Shown here piece after piece: positions 52,274 to 64,000 of a stretch of DNA of 64,000 nt. The notes below the pieces were generated by a model. The model ran no database searches and was not told the origin of the DNA. It worked only from the letters and a program-made list of their open reading frames with translations. Each line of letters opens with the position of its first letter. Position 1 is the first letter of the stretch. Where the stretch lies: contig JACSVZ010000016.1 in assembly GCA_014706295.1 (NCBI GenBank), positions 6,119,168 through 6,183,167 on the forward strand, in the 5' to 3' direction. Position numbers and translations under genes: made by a program. The DNA comes from Lycocorax pyrrhopterus obiensis (Eukaryota > Chordata > Aves > Passeriformes > Paradisaeidae).

Positions 52274-55200
52274 CAACAAAACCACCAGGCCAGCCCCCAC
52301 ACTTCCCTGAGTGCCTCCAGCCCCCCACTGCCCAGCCCTTGGCACAGCAGTCCACTCCTTTACTGGTCTGCACCTCATCTGTGACTAATGGTTTCCTTCC
52401 CTCCACAGCTGTCACCAGAGCCCTTCCTTCTGGAGACTGTTCTACAGAATATTATACACAGTAAAGCGTGAGTTATTTCTAGCACACACCCTCAGGACAG
52501 GACCTCACAGGTACTGTAAGCAACACTGGCCTATGCCTCCAAAAACCAGCAGTGTAAAAAGACAAGACACTAAACAGGGGTAAGACTCACGTATGGTTAA
52601 CGCACAGGTCCTTAAGTTCTTTGGGGGTTGGGAGGGAAATAATGGGGGATCTGGGGAGAAGCACTAACCCAAGAGTAGTAAACTTAGTGACACACTGTAT
52701 GAAGAAAAGAAAAAAAGTAAAAAAACCAGGAATACTGAAAGGTAGATGAAGTGGAAAAAAGTACAGGCAAAAGGACCACGGTACTCTTCAAAACCAGAAA
52801 AGGAATCTGAGACATGAAGCCAAGCAGGAAGAGGATTCAGTGCCCAATGAAATTTTTAAATAACATTTTATGTGCTTCTTTCTACCACGTCAACTTTGTA
52901 CTTAGCTTTTGAGTTTCTACTGGCAACACTGACCTTTATTCACCTGGCTCTCCCCTGTAGCTGTGTCTGTACCCATGGTTTGTATACACACAAACACTCC
53001 AGCCTTCTGGAGGATACAATACTAAATAGCAGTGCTCTCAACATTGACTGAAAACCATCCTTCTGCAGTACTCAAAAGCAGGTTTTTTGGCTGTTATTTG
53101 TAGTGATACAAATGTAATCAGTTTTTAAAATCACATACGCTTCATGTTCTTCTGTTTTGAACATTCTAGACTCATAAACATCAAATTGTTAACTGAAAAT
53201 AACAGCACATTTCAAAATGTTACCTTTGCTTGCTAAAAAATGAAATGGTGCAACAATATCAAAATGAATCTCTCAAGCACCTTATTTACCAAAGATAAAG
53301 AAGGTTTTGCTCAAGAACTGGCTCCCATAAGAACCTCAAGCACTAAAAAATGTTACCAGTTATTCTGTTTCCTAGAGATTTTGTACAATGTTCTCCAAAC
53401 CACCGACCTACTCTGATTTTTAAACTGCTTCTAGTACTCTCTAGCTGCATACAAGCACTGGTCTTCCACACTGAATCTGTCACAAAACCACTTGACAGCA
53501 GGACTCTAAGCCTCTTACAATGTCAGGTTAATGGTACAGAACACCAGCTATTGCACAGTCCACGTAACAGCTTTCATAAGTAACAGGCTATTCTTATGCT
53601 TACTTTTAAATTATTTCATTGCCCTGTCAAGATAACTTCTGTGCACACAAAGGACTTTCAGAAACACTAAGAATTAGCAAACCCTTCACGGCAACACTGT
53701 ACCATAAAACTAAATGCACAGCAATATTCTTGCAAATTCTTATTAACAGACAACCTTCACCACAGACCCTCACATGACTTCCACAAAACTGTTTATCTAC
53801 CTCTGCCAGCCACACGAGCTCTTGCCCACATGCTGCCAGCCGATGCCAACTCAAAGCTTACATCCTCTAATTCATCTTTGAATCCTCTCATGGAGTTTTT
53901 TTTTTTTAAATCCAGTGGATATATGGTGCCTGGGGGCAAGGAGAGGGCAGGAATGACCTATAGTGAGAGCAAACAGTGCAAGCTCCTAATGGACTACACA
54001 TCACTTAAAACCATCCTTTGGTTCCAAATTAATTCCTCTGCTTTCTGCTTTGCATACAAGAAATATGGGGGGGTGGGGGGGGAAGCCTCAGAAGAGCACC
54101 GTGAAAAGAAATTTAAAATCAACCTAAACCTTTAGTAGCCCCCAAAAGGGAACCCAAAAAGACAGCAATGAGAACACACTGATTACCTGGGTCTCATAAA
54201 AAGAAATTAGAAATCACAGTGCTGTCGCTGTTCCCCCCCCTTTACAAGTAAACTCATGCAAAGACAAAACATAACATCACATACCAGCACAAAAATTAAA
54301 CCCCCAACACAGACTTTATTCCCAATCATCATAGTTCCTGGAGAACAGGAACAAAAACTGTATTTATACAGCCAGTAGTGAAGTATTAAAAGATCATTTA
54401 TCAACCTAATATGGGAAGTAAAACTGTTCAGCATAACAGCAACACATAAAGCTGAGCTACACAAGCATAAAACTAGACATCAACACCTCTGATGGAGTTC
54501 CTTTAAGATATTTTGATGCTGCTATTTTGATGAATTCACAAAGCTATTCTAAAAAATCAGAGTAACTACTGCAAATAAAAGCAAGATATTCTAGAAACAG
54601 AAAAGCACCCTTTACAATTCAATTTCATAGAAAAAATTTAATGCAACGGTACTTATGAAAAATACACAAATTTAACAATCCTGAAAAATACAAAAGTAAG
54701 CTGTGAGTAGCAAATTTACATACTTTGTGTCAGGAGGAAGTTATGGTATTCGTAATTCTTATGCTCTTTTAAAAGTAAATACTAAACATACTTCTATATA
54801 CGTAGATGTAGCTCCAAAAACATAAAATTACTCCCAAGTTCAACTAATTCACAATTTTAAGTCAAGAGCACCTAAGGTAAGAAATAGATACAGCTGCTCT
54901 CCTCCCTTTTTAATGAACTGAAAAAGGTTTGGCCAACAGCCAAAGCCGGGAAGTAGCAAAGGTAGCCGAGGACAGCCTGGATCCTCTGTTTTACAACCAG
55001 TTTTCCGAAAGGCTGTGCCCTGTAGCAGGCTAGCAATTAACCTCTGGCTACCTAAAAGAAGCCAAAATCAAACCACCAAGTAACAATGCACACACACACA
55101 CAATTTATCAGTGGGGAAGTAGAAGTGCCCCAATCCCACTTCTCAAAGGAAGCTGGTTTTGACACCTCGGTGTTACTCTTTGTTTCTTTAATCTTCTGAA

Positions 55201-55838
55201 GCCAGTATGTAAATTCAATTATGTTGGTACCTGCATATCCACAAGCATTTGCACATGAGGGCCTCCTCTGCAGCTCCTAATGTATGTAAATGAAACCGCA
55301 TTCCTGAATTTATTTCCACCAAAGGCTGAGATAAGTAGATTTCCCCATGTAAATTTGATAGACTGACGCAGATTGGTCAATGTTGCTTACAAAGTACCTG
55401 ATACTTCAGGCATTATCCAGATACATGTAACCTTCACCTTGAAGGTTCTCCGAATTGTGATTATTTCAAAGGTTGCCTGCTGTTAATTCTGGATTGTAAG
55501 TACACACCTTACCAACCTAAAGCAAAACTGCTTGCTTATTAGTTCCTACTAAAACTAACTACAAAAAAAAAATTAAATTTCTAACACAAGATGATCTTTG
55601 CCCCCAGATCTGATTTAGTTATCAAAACAAATCACACAAACTTTCCCAGGTGAGTGACTGTAAGGATTAGCAGCACTGCCACAAAACAAATTGTTTCACG
55701 CAGTCAGGCATCAGTACTGAATTCCTGGCCTCCATGATTCAAAGTCCTCATACTTTGAGGCAAACGATTTGAGATGCAGTGTGTAACACTGTGTGCGTCA
55801 GCCTAAGGGTACTGGTTTGAGGAAAACACACAATCACC

Positions 55839-55880
55839 AAAAAAAAAAAAAAAACACCCAAAAAACCCCCACCAAAACAA
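55839..55880 (+). repeat. A16 run with A/C-rich extension
   Basis: Sixteen A are followed by CACCCAAAAAACCCCC-type text. It is simple sequence in intron 1. Confidence 0.85.
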
Positions 55881-56680
55881 ACAGGCAAGCTTTTCTACGC
55901 AACTGTGTAAATGATGCTTATTTCAGATTTTTCTGTCCCGGACTGCTTCCACAGAAACTGCCAGCTGGAAAAGAGGGCAAACTTTGTGTCTTAGTGGTCT
56001 GCTGCTCCCAAGAGTGGCAAGTCAAAGTCCACCTAAACCAAAGCAGCCCTGTGGCCTTGGAATAAATACAGTGCCACATTCTACAGCCCAACAACCCCTG
56101 CACTTATTTTCAGGTGAGTTAACTAATGGCAACTTGTAAAGGACCAAGGGCAACACTTCCATGTCTATCTTTAGATCTGTGAAAAAGCACTTAAACTACT
56201 TGAACTGTGTGCCCTGGTCACTGAAACACAACAGCAGCTAAACAGCCAAAACACCAGCCTGCATTTCCACCCAACTACTAAATAACAACATTCTTTCCTC
56301 TGCACCCTTCTCATATGTATAGCATTCTAACAGCTTGAATTTTCTACTGGATTTTGGGTTCAAATTATTTGCAAAACAGAGCATATAACAGACATATGCA
56401 AACTTTAAAGGGAAAGGAGTAGTGGAACAGGACATGTTCTCACTTCATCACAAAAATCAAAGAAAGATTTTTTTTTTAAGAAGGCTTTCCTACGCTAGAA
56501 TTTGGAGTTCTGCCAGAAGTCCATAGACAATTGGAGAACCAGTGAATTCATGACATCAGATATTCCAAGGAAGTGAAACCTGGCTTAACGGAAGTGATTT
56601 TTACTCACGAAAAATAGATATTTAAATAGACAAACAACAAAAATATTTTAAGACCACATAAGGAGGAGGTCTCTTTTATT

Positions 56681-56746
56681 AAAAAAAAAAAAACACAACA
56701 AAAAAAACCATGCAAAAAAACAAACAAAAAACCCCCCCAAAGCATT
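56681..56746 (+). repeat. A13 run with A/C-rich extension
   Basis: Thirteen A are followed by CACAACAAAAAAAACC and further A-runs. It is simple sequence in intron 1. Confidence 0.85.
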
Positions 56747-57473
56747 TAATCAATGTTAAAAACTCCACTCAAGCATGTTTCCAAGGCAATCCACATCAAA
56801 ACATACTTGATGTTACCAATATCCCTGATATTCTTTTAAAAAGGGCCAGTAAACCAGTTACCAAATAATTTTTGTTCAGTAATCCCTTCCTGAATCCCCA
56901 CTCTCCTGAAAAGCACTGCTTGCTGGCATGAAGCTCCCAAAGCCTGGAAAACCACCATCAGTCTGAACTGAAGCTTCTAGATCCAAGTTTCCAAGTGACC
57001 TGGTGATTGATTCCCCAGCCACCTTAATGCATCCCACTAGACTTCACAAACCTTTGCCAAGCATATGGATGTTCAATATTCCTTTATATGCAATTTTCCT
57101 AAAAGCAAGCATGTTATAAAGTTTTATTCCATCTTTTAATTAATCTTTGAAGGCATACAGCTGTGGGAGTCTCTAGCTAATACTGCAAAACACAGGCCAA
57201 TCAAATTTCTCTGGCGTCCTTCATGCACTCATCTCACTTCAAACCCTGAACTATGGTCCTAAAAACGTGAATAATATGGTGCTGGGGTTTCCAGTAATGC
57301 CCAGCCTCAGGAACTTCCTAAGCCTGAATGAAGTTCAATATCAACAGAATAATGGCAGCACGGACTTAGTACATAACATTTACAGTTATGGCTACAGTTG
57401 TCAATTCCAAATGAACAAAACTTGTCAGTGTATCTAGCAACAAGAAAAGACTGTAAGTGCATAAAGTTCTGAG

Positions 57474-57515
57474 AAAAAAAAAAAAAAGCCAAACCAAAAC
57501 AAACAAAATAAACCC
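57474..57515 (+). repeat. A14 run with A/C-rich extension
   Basis: Fourteen A are followed by GCCAAACCAAAACAAAC. It lies about 500 bp left of the CpG island. Confidence 0.85.
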
Positions 57516-58515
57516 TACGCCCCAATAAAAACTAAGCTTTCCAGATTTTGGAAAGTGTCCAGCATGAGTCTAAGCGCACATGTGTTGGAGCTAGACAAAC
57601 CAGCGAATCTGGCATAAAAGGTTTCCGTTTCTCTTTCAGGAACTCTTTGGGACTAATGAAGATTTATTTCCCCCTTCCACAGAAGCAGCTCCTCGTCTGT
57701 GGAAGTTCAGTTGTCTGTTACGAGAGCACACGATGACACACAGCAGTGCCAAAGCCATCGTTCCGTGCGCCGCCCTGCACAGCGCGTGAGCAGCTGACTG
57801 GAAACACATTTCCGAAATACTGCTTTGCCATACAAATTCCTGCGGTTCCGAAGGAAAACAACGCTCAGAAAACCAGCTGAAAACAACCACGAGTATCCAG
57901 TAATTGAAACGCCACTTAAAATTCACAGAGCAATCACCAAGAGTTCTCAGCTGGGAAAAAAAAAATAGAAAAAAAACCACCAGGCACAGCGCAAAGCTTG
58001 TCCGGGGAACGCTCGCGGGGGAGCAGGCGCCGCGCACCCACGGATCGTCCAGCCCCTGCGGAGTGCCGCCGAGCCCCCGGGCAGCGGAAGGGGCCGGGGC
58101 TGTGCCGCTCGCCCCGCGGCGGGAGGGGTCGCCCGGGCTGGATCGGGGGCGCCGCGGGCCCCAGACCGGGACGGAGCGGGGCGCGCCGGGCACTTGTTGC
58201 GGGGCCTTTCCCGCCGCGGTCGCGCACAAAGGCGCCCGCCCGCCCCACCGAGCCCAGCCCAGCCCTGCCGGCCGCCGCCCGCCCCGGGCCCCTTTCCGCT
58301 GCCAAACGGCCGCGTCCCGCCGAAACCTTCCCCGGCGCGGGGAGGGGGCAGCGCCGCCCGCGCGGTTGAGCAACTGCGGTGTCGCAACCGGAGCGGTGCC
58401 CTCTTCCTGCGCAGCTCGGCGCCGCGGGGCGGGGAGGCACCGCCAGCAGCGAGGTGGCGGCCGAGGGGAAGCCCCGCCGCAGCCCACACCGACACGAAGC
58501 GGGTGCCCGCCGCTC

Positions 58516-58530
58516 CGTCCCGTCCCGTCC
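58516..58530. repeat. CGTCC pentanucleotide repeat in CpG island
   Basis: Three tandem CGTCC units are flanked by near copies. The PIK3CB strand reads GGGACGGGACGGGACGG, close to a G-quadruplex, just inside the inferred first intron. Confidence 0.75.
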
Positions 58531-58582
58531 CGCTCGGAGCGCAGCCCGGGCACAGCCAGCCCCGCACCCCACGCACGCTCAC

Positions 58583-58700
58583 CTGCCCGCGCAGCGGCCG
58601 CCGCCGTGTCCCGCGCCTCCCCAGCCAGCGCGGCGGCGCTGGCGCCAGCGGGGAGCGCTCCCTCGGCCGCCACCGGCACCGGCCGCTGCGCCCCGCCGGG
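58583..58700 (-). other. PIK3CB: Putative untranslated first exon of PIK3CB (donor at 58583; start of transcription not resolved)
   Basis: Inside the CpG island the minus strand has a strong donor GCGGGCAG|GTGAGCGTG. The first coding exon has its own acceptor 33 nt before the ATG, so an upstream untranslated exon is required, and this donor is the best placed candidate. The 58700 end is only a guess based on a CCAAT motif about 80 bp further upstream. Other untranslated exons may lie in the long intron. Confidence 0.45.
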
Positions 58701-58780
58701 GTTACCAAGGCGATGGCTTCGCCCTCGGGCCGGCACCGCCAACCCGGGCAAGGCTTTCGCTATCAACCCGCGGGTGGCGG

Positions 58781-58785
58781 CCAAT
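58781..58785 (+). promoter_or_regulatory. CCAAT box (NF-Y type) in CpG island
   Basis: CCAATGG sits in GGCGGCCAATGGCGCGG. NF-Y binds either orientation. Relative to a minus-strand start near 58700 it would be about 80 bp upstream, a usual distance. Confidence 0.5.
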
Positions 58786-59134
58786 GGCGCGGCGCGTCCC
58801 GCCCCTCCGGGCGCTCCCCTTCCCCGGGAGGGACGGAGTTGGCCGCGCCTCCGGCCGGCGCTGCGGGGCCGGCGGCGAGGAGGGTGGGGGTCGCCTTTTC
58901 CCCCGCGCCGTCGCGGGCCGGGCCGCGGAGCCCCTGGCGAGACCTCTCTTGGCGCTCCAGCAGCGCTCGGCGGCCGCCGCCCGGCCCCGCGGACAGACGC
59001 GCAGTTCCACTGTGCCCCTTGTCTGGCGCTCCCCGGGCGCGTCTCGCACTCGTAGCGCCCCGGAAAGCCGCTACCGCACCCCCGGCCAGCCCTTCCCGCG
59101 GCCGGGCTCGTACTGCCGGCACGGGCAGCCGCCC

Positions 59135-59139
59135 ATTGG
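59135..59139 (-). promoter_or_regulatory. CCAAT box on the minus strand at the upstream edge of the CpG island
   Basis: The plus strand reads CCCATTGGCACG, giving CCAAT on the gene's strand. It is over 500 bp from the candidate donor, so it would serve a more distal start or a divergent transcript. Confidence 0.4.
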
Positions 59140-59199
59140 CACGCTGGAAAGGCTCATCCTAGAGCAGCTTTCCCGAAGCGCCTTTTGGAAATCAGCAGG

Positions 59200-62100
59200 G
59201 AAGACCTCGCTATAGCAGCTTATTGCCTTGGCAAGGATTTCCGTGATACATCCTCATTTCAAGAGTCTTGGTGCTGAGCTGTTAGGAATAATTGCATGGA
59301 AACTAGTACCTGTAAAAGGAGGTTTTCTAAGGCTTAAAAGAAGCAATCAAAGAAAGGCAAAGTAGAATGCAACCGGTAATGAAACAACTTTTGCATGCAG
59401 CGGGCCCGTCCCCACCCACTGAAATCAGCAGCAGCATTCCTGCCGCTTTTAATGAACATAGGGCGAGGCATAGCACATCCTTGTCCACAAAGAGTACGAT
59501 CATACTATGCATATTTTAACATCCCTATGCTAATAATCATCCTGTATCATTAGGCTTGTCTATTTTAATCTGTTCATTTTTCCAGTTACTCCAGTTTTGA
59601 AAATAGATGGATGGATTTACTTCCTCAAGTTCACTTGCCGATTCTCAAGGCACTAAAAATCCATTAAATTCGGATTAGAAAATATCTAGGAAATGCTTTG
59701 TTGTTTTTTCCAAACCACCCAACCAACCACAACATGGATTAACTGCAAATCTATGGGAAGGACAATGATCTCCCCTATTACTTCAGCAAATGGGATTTTT
59801 GCATGAATGGTGATCATGCAATGCTACCTCTAGGCAAATCTCAGTGGAAGGGCAGAAGTTAATGAGAAATCTTGCCTACCGTGTGTCAGTTGCCTTCACA
59901 GCCTGTCTGTTGTGTGTATCAATTAACAGCTCCCCTTCCTGCTTTTAACCAGTTCCTTAAGTCTGCTCAGTACCGCAGGCATTGCTCCTGAACATCATGC
60001 TACTTCTTCACACCACAGAGTGTAGTAACTTCACTTGACTTCCCTTCTTCCTGGGAAAGAAAAGAGAAAAAAAAGCCAGTAGATTTCAAATGGAACTGGT
60101 TTATCAGGCAAATGTACAGCTCATACAAACGGATCATGTTCTACATAACGAGGTTTAGTTCAGCATGTTGAGCCACTTGTTTCTTCTGTTTAAAGTTTAC
60201 ATTGCAATCGAAACATATTTCTGAAGAAATAAGGTATTAATGAAATCCAATAGTGTAAAAAGTCCCAGATATGCAGTTTTTCAAATCATTCTGATACTTG
60301 TGGTTTTGACATTAAGTATTCCAGATAGCCTTGGCTTAGATACTGAAACCTTGGCTCAGTAGTTGGCCTCACTGATGACAAATGGGTTTGTGACAGGAAA
60401 GGCTTGATAAAGTTTTTTTTTCAAAAAGAGCTATTTACTCTGGATCTTGCAACATTAGGTGGTTTTTCTACAGAATTCAGTGCAGTCTTTGCAAAGCATA
60501 AGCCAAGTATGATGTGCGTGACTTACTGGACTGATCAAAGGGCTACAATCCAGAGGCTTAAAAATCTGTTTACTGTACTGCCATCTTTTCAATTGAATAA
60601 TGATGTCTTGAAGTGTCTATCATACATAAAGCCCCAAGCACTTTAAAACTGTCTTGTATAAACAATTTCTATGTCTGTGAATCGACTTCAACAAAACCTG
60701 ACCACACGGAGTTTTTCCCCAGGGTTGTAATCCCTGATTTCCACTTTCCTTTCCATTTTCTGTTTTATGCCTCCAAATACAGTATCAGTATAGAGCAGGG
60801 GGAATAAAGAGATCTCAATCAGTAGTTATTAACATATTTCAGATTATAGTTGATCAACTTGCATGATATTCATGTTCTTGTCACACATGGAGTTGTTACA
60901 GACAGTGTGTGCGATATGGATAAGGAACTTGCCTTGAAATATCTCAAAGAAACATTTTTATATCCTATGTGGCATGGAAAAAAACCATACCAGACTTTAA
61001 ATATAATTTTAATTTTCAATTTCCTTATCTTTAGATTCCCTTCCCACCCCCCTTCACAAAGCAACAAATGTTCTATTATTCTGCCCCCCAGGCTATTGTT
61101 ACATGTGTTCTCAGTATAACAAAAGGGTTTTGTCTGAAAAGGCTGTATCTCAGTCATGTCTTTGCATGTGAAACAGCTGTACACCTAGGGCACATTCTTG
61201 GTTGCTTGAAAATGTGAAATGTGTCATTTTCAGTATTTTGGGTTTACACTATTTGAATCCTGTGTCACTGCAATGATCAGAAGAAAGGAACTAAGTTGTC
61301 TCTGTATCTGCAAACATCACAGAACCCTGGCAGCAGACCCAGACATTAAAAAAAGGCAAGTGGAAATGCCATGTCAAGGATGTTTGGCCTGAAGCAGAAA
61401 AAGCTGTTCTGAAAAAAAATTGAAGTTATTAAATCTAAAGGACAATGATCCAGAACACGGCAAAATACTGGGCAGGAGGTGCTTAGCAAGAATTCATTAG
61501 AAAATTTAAACACTTATAGCAACTTGCTACTGTCCAATACTGTGATACAATGGCAACATCTACAAACCAAATGAGCTTTGGGTAGTTAATGCACAGGAAT
61601 GTTTTCTGGTGAATACAGAATGATATGAGAATCTCTCATCAGTAATTCTTTTCTTTAAAAAAAAAGAAGTTATATTCAAAACTGTGAGCAATAGTAGAGA
61701 GAATAATGGTCACTTTACACTGCACGGGCATCCCTTTGTCAGCTTGCTGCCTACTGCTATCCAATAAAAGGCTTTAGAACATCTTGTGTATGACAAATAA
61801 CATGTCACTCTCCTCAGTAGCCACCAGGGGAAAGCCAGTTTTCTTTACAACGTTCAAAAAATAGCTTATCTGTTAACAAAACCTTCATCTCCCCTTTGAA
61901 GTCCCTCCTTCATCTGTACTAGAAAAAATATGTCCCCTATTGCCTAAAGTAGCAGGTTGTTACCATTTGGAAGACAGAGTCATTAGTCACCGAAATTTAA
62001 GAAGTGTTAAACAAGTGAATAATATTGGTTGTGACCATGCGTTTAGTACAATAAATCACAAGAATCAGGTTTAACTGTCAAAGTTTATATTTAATCTCCT

Positions 62101-64000
62101 GTAGGGGAAATACTAAGAGATTCCCAATACATGATTTCATGCCCTAGGTTAAAGTACTGCAGCACATATAAATGATATGACAGAGAAGACAAGGTATGTG
62201 GGTAGCATGGTCCTGTAACAGCCTCAGTTGATAAATAAAAGCTGGCATGCTGGCCTGGACCTCCCCCATCTCTGCAGTTGTTAGACAGCCCAGTCTGTGA
62301 AATCCAAGCTGGCCATTGCCACCAGGGCCTCTCAGGGTGCATCAAGATGTGCTAATGGCGCAGTGAAGGACTCGGTGTGACACACCACCTCAATGTTGTG
62401 AGCAGGACATTCCCCCAGAGGTGCTCTGGACAGTGCTTTGGTCCCTGTGCCTGTGCTTGCACCAGCATGGGTGTCTGTAATAAGCTTCCCTTTGTGTCTC
62501 ACACTGACTCCGGGGAAGGGGGAGGCAGCAGCAGCAAATGGCCTGAGTGACGTTCAGTACCAGACTGCAAATGCAGATGTCAGACAAAACGGATGCTGAG
62601 TTTGGCTAATGAAGCAACAGCCTGCTGCAAGAACAAGCAGCTTTCAACAGTGCTTTGCTAAACCAAGTTATTTAACATGAGTAAAATTCAGTAGGAAAGT
62701 TCTCTGAGAACCTAGAGCGTAAGTACAGGAACCAGAGAGGCAAACCCCTCTGACAGCGGCAGCAGCCCCTCAAATAGCCAGCAGCACTAATACTCAAATG
62801 GGCACCATCCTGGCACTTCACTGTTCTGTTCCCTCCACTGAATCCCGTGCCTGAGGCCTCTCATTTTAAAATTTCAAGCCTAACTTAAATGACACTGAGC
62901 CACTTGAAATAGAGGGCCTCTTTCTCAACCTCCCTGACCTCCCTGGCTGCTGTACCACACCGGAATCACCAGCACGTCAGCTGATGCACCCATCAGGGCA
63001 GACACAGCCCTGCTGTAAACTGGTGGACTCAGCTCTTTCTCCCTTTCCCCTCTCAGACAAGCTGTGTGAGCTGGTGTGCAGCAGCAGGTCCAAGCTGGAG
63101 GGAGGCCTTACCCCACCAAAGCTCTCCTGGAGCACTGGCTGTGCTGGTGATCCCATAGAGCACAACTGCTTCCCTTGGGCTCTCTAAACCCGGGCCCTGG
63201 GCTGGGGAACTGGACATTCCCTTTGCACTGAGGCTGCAGCTGTGCCAGGAAGAGTTGGAAGCTGAACCCCCTACCCCACCATGTAAATCCACAGCCAGAA
63301 GGCACATTGTCACATTGCTTCCAAAGCACAGAAACTCCATGGGCAGGAGCTCTTAGGCAGGCACTTTTAAATGGTGGCATTTTGATCAATTTATGCAAAT
63401 TCTATTGTAATAAAGCAGCAATTTTTTAAATAGCACCAATCTGTAGAGAAACTGACTGAAAATACTTATTGTCACTAATTCCATACTATAGCCAAATGTA
63501 TATTTTTCTGCATCTGTTCTGGTTTCTGGGTATGGTCACACTTTGCAAGACAGCTTTTTCATGAGGTATGTAGACCTCCATTTGTATCAGCAAGTGAAGA
63601 TAAAAAAAAACCTACTCAGAATAAGGAAGAGTAAGGCCTTTACAACAATCAACAGCATCCTGAAGTGGCCAACTGACTTTCTTGTACATTCTCTCTTTAT
63701 ATACAAATAACTCTACATAGTCTTTCATTTCTCCAGTTTCCTAACACAGACTTTGTAAAAATAGTTCCACCAAGACAAAACAAATTCTTTCATCCAAAAG
63801 GCCAATGCCTAATAGAACAGGACTTCTGTCCACATGTAACCTCACATCCCACACAGGCAAGTCTCCCACCAGCTATCATTTCCTCTGCCTACTTTACGGG
63901 TCTGAACTCATAACCAATATTAACATTTTATTAACATAACTGGATTGTTAGAATTGTCAGTTTTTAGATGAGGCACCAAGTTCCCTTGTGTTATTTCTAC
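59200..64000. other. Intergenic DNA upstream of PIK3CB, no gene seen
   Basis: AT-rich sequence becomes somewhat richer in GC at 62200-63350. Open frames are short and motif-free on both strands. I recognise no CR1 piece here. In mammals the next gene on this side is FOXL2, but nothing in the window shows it. Confidence 0.7.

Larger units (their letters stand above)
33241..57989 (-). other. PIK3CB: PIK3CB intron 1, 5' part: CR1 fragments and simple repeats, no gene seen
   Basis: About 25 kb of mostly unique AT-rich DNA. It holds the CR1 fragments at 36.9, 49.5 and 51.3-51.8 kb, the G-runs at 39.7, 40.2 and 44.0 kb, and A-rich tracts towards the right. A less AT-rich block at 40600-41830 has a CTATAAAT at about 40985 and could be a decayed LTR, but I could not identify it. 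Untranslated alternative exons of PIK3CB cannot be excluded. Confidence 0.65.
57990..59130. promoter_or_regulatory. PIK3CB: CpG island, probable PIK3CB promoter
   Basis: Very GC- and CpG-rich sequence stands out sharply from AT-rich DNA on both sides. It contains a GC box GGGGCGGGG at 58426-58434, a CCAAT on the plus strand at 58781-58785 and one on the minus strand at 59135-59139. No TATA box is evident. It lies 5' of PIK3CB on the gene's strand, as expected for a housekeeping-type promoter. Long open frames on both strands here are a composition effect. CCAAT motifs in both orientations leave divergent transcription possible. Confidence 0.8.

Noticed and set aside
52200..52275. Poly-A tail of a processed retrogene
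   Set aside because: No coding or RNA-gene body precedes the A21 run, and the neighbouring A/C-rich text is simple sequence.
58702..58716. RFX X-box (GTTACCAAGGCGATGGC) in the promoter
   Set aside because: Only the left half-site is good; the right half does not fit the consensus.
57636..59215. Long open frames (up to 383 codons) on both strands of the CpG island
   Set aside because: High GC content removes stop codons. The longest minus-strand one begins at a TTG, reads through the probable splice donor at 58583 and matches no family I know.
59200..64000. Exons of the next upstream gene or of a divergent transcript
   Set aside because: No open frame with a known motif and no convincing linked donor and acceptor pairs were found.

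Overview
The window comes from a vertebrate nuclear genome, most likely a bird. It is AT-rich with one sharp CpG island. Its interspersed repeats are CR1 LINE pieces with avian-type 3' ends: a GGTTGGAAAAGACC or GGTCCCTTC motif and short terminal repeats of the TTTCTATG/ATTTTATG kind. Its only recognisable gene has vertebrate exon structure with clean GT-AG introns. I cannot fix the species or order from sequence alone.

The one gene is PIK3CB, the class IA phosphoinositide 3-kinase catalytic subunit p110-beta. It lies on the minus strand and runs off the left edge. I located 16 consecutive coding exons between 26639 and 25. They join in frame to 804 codons plus one base: the adaptor-binding, Ras-binding, C2 and helical domains and the first part of the kinase N-lobe. 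The ATP-binding lysine is encoded in the last exon seen. The rest of the kinase domain and the 3' UTR lie beyond position 1.

Layout from left to right. 1-26672: coding exons with introns of 0.24-4.7 kb, including one large antisense CR1 copy (23099-24222) and one small CR1 fragment. 26673-58582: an inferred first intron of about 32 kb. It holds a 22-bp-unit minisatellite inside a GC-rich block (about 32160-33240), several CR1 fragments including a head-to-head pair near 51.6 kb, G-runs, and many A-rich runs on the plus strand. About 57990-59130: the CpG island, with a good minus-strand splice donor at 58583 and two CCAAT motifs, read as the PIK3CB promoter and untranslated first exon. 59200-64000: upstream intergenic DNA in which I recognise no gene.

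I found no novel multi-gene system, no CRISPR array, no RNA gene and no complete mobile element. The most useful observations concern PIK3CB itself (start site, possible upstream ORFs, a variable cassette exon in the G-beta-gamma-binding linker) and the structure of intron 1. Human residue numbers and functional sites quoted for comparison are from memory of the p110-beta literature.
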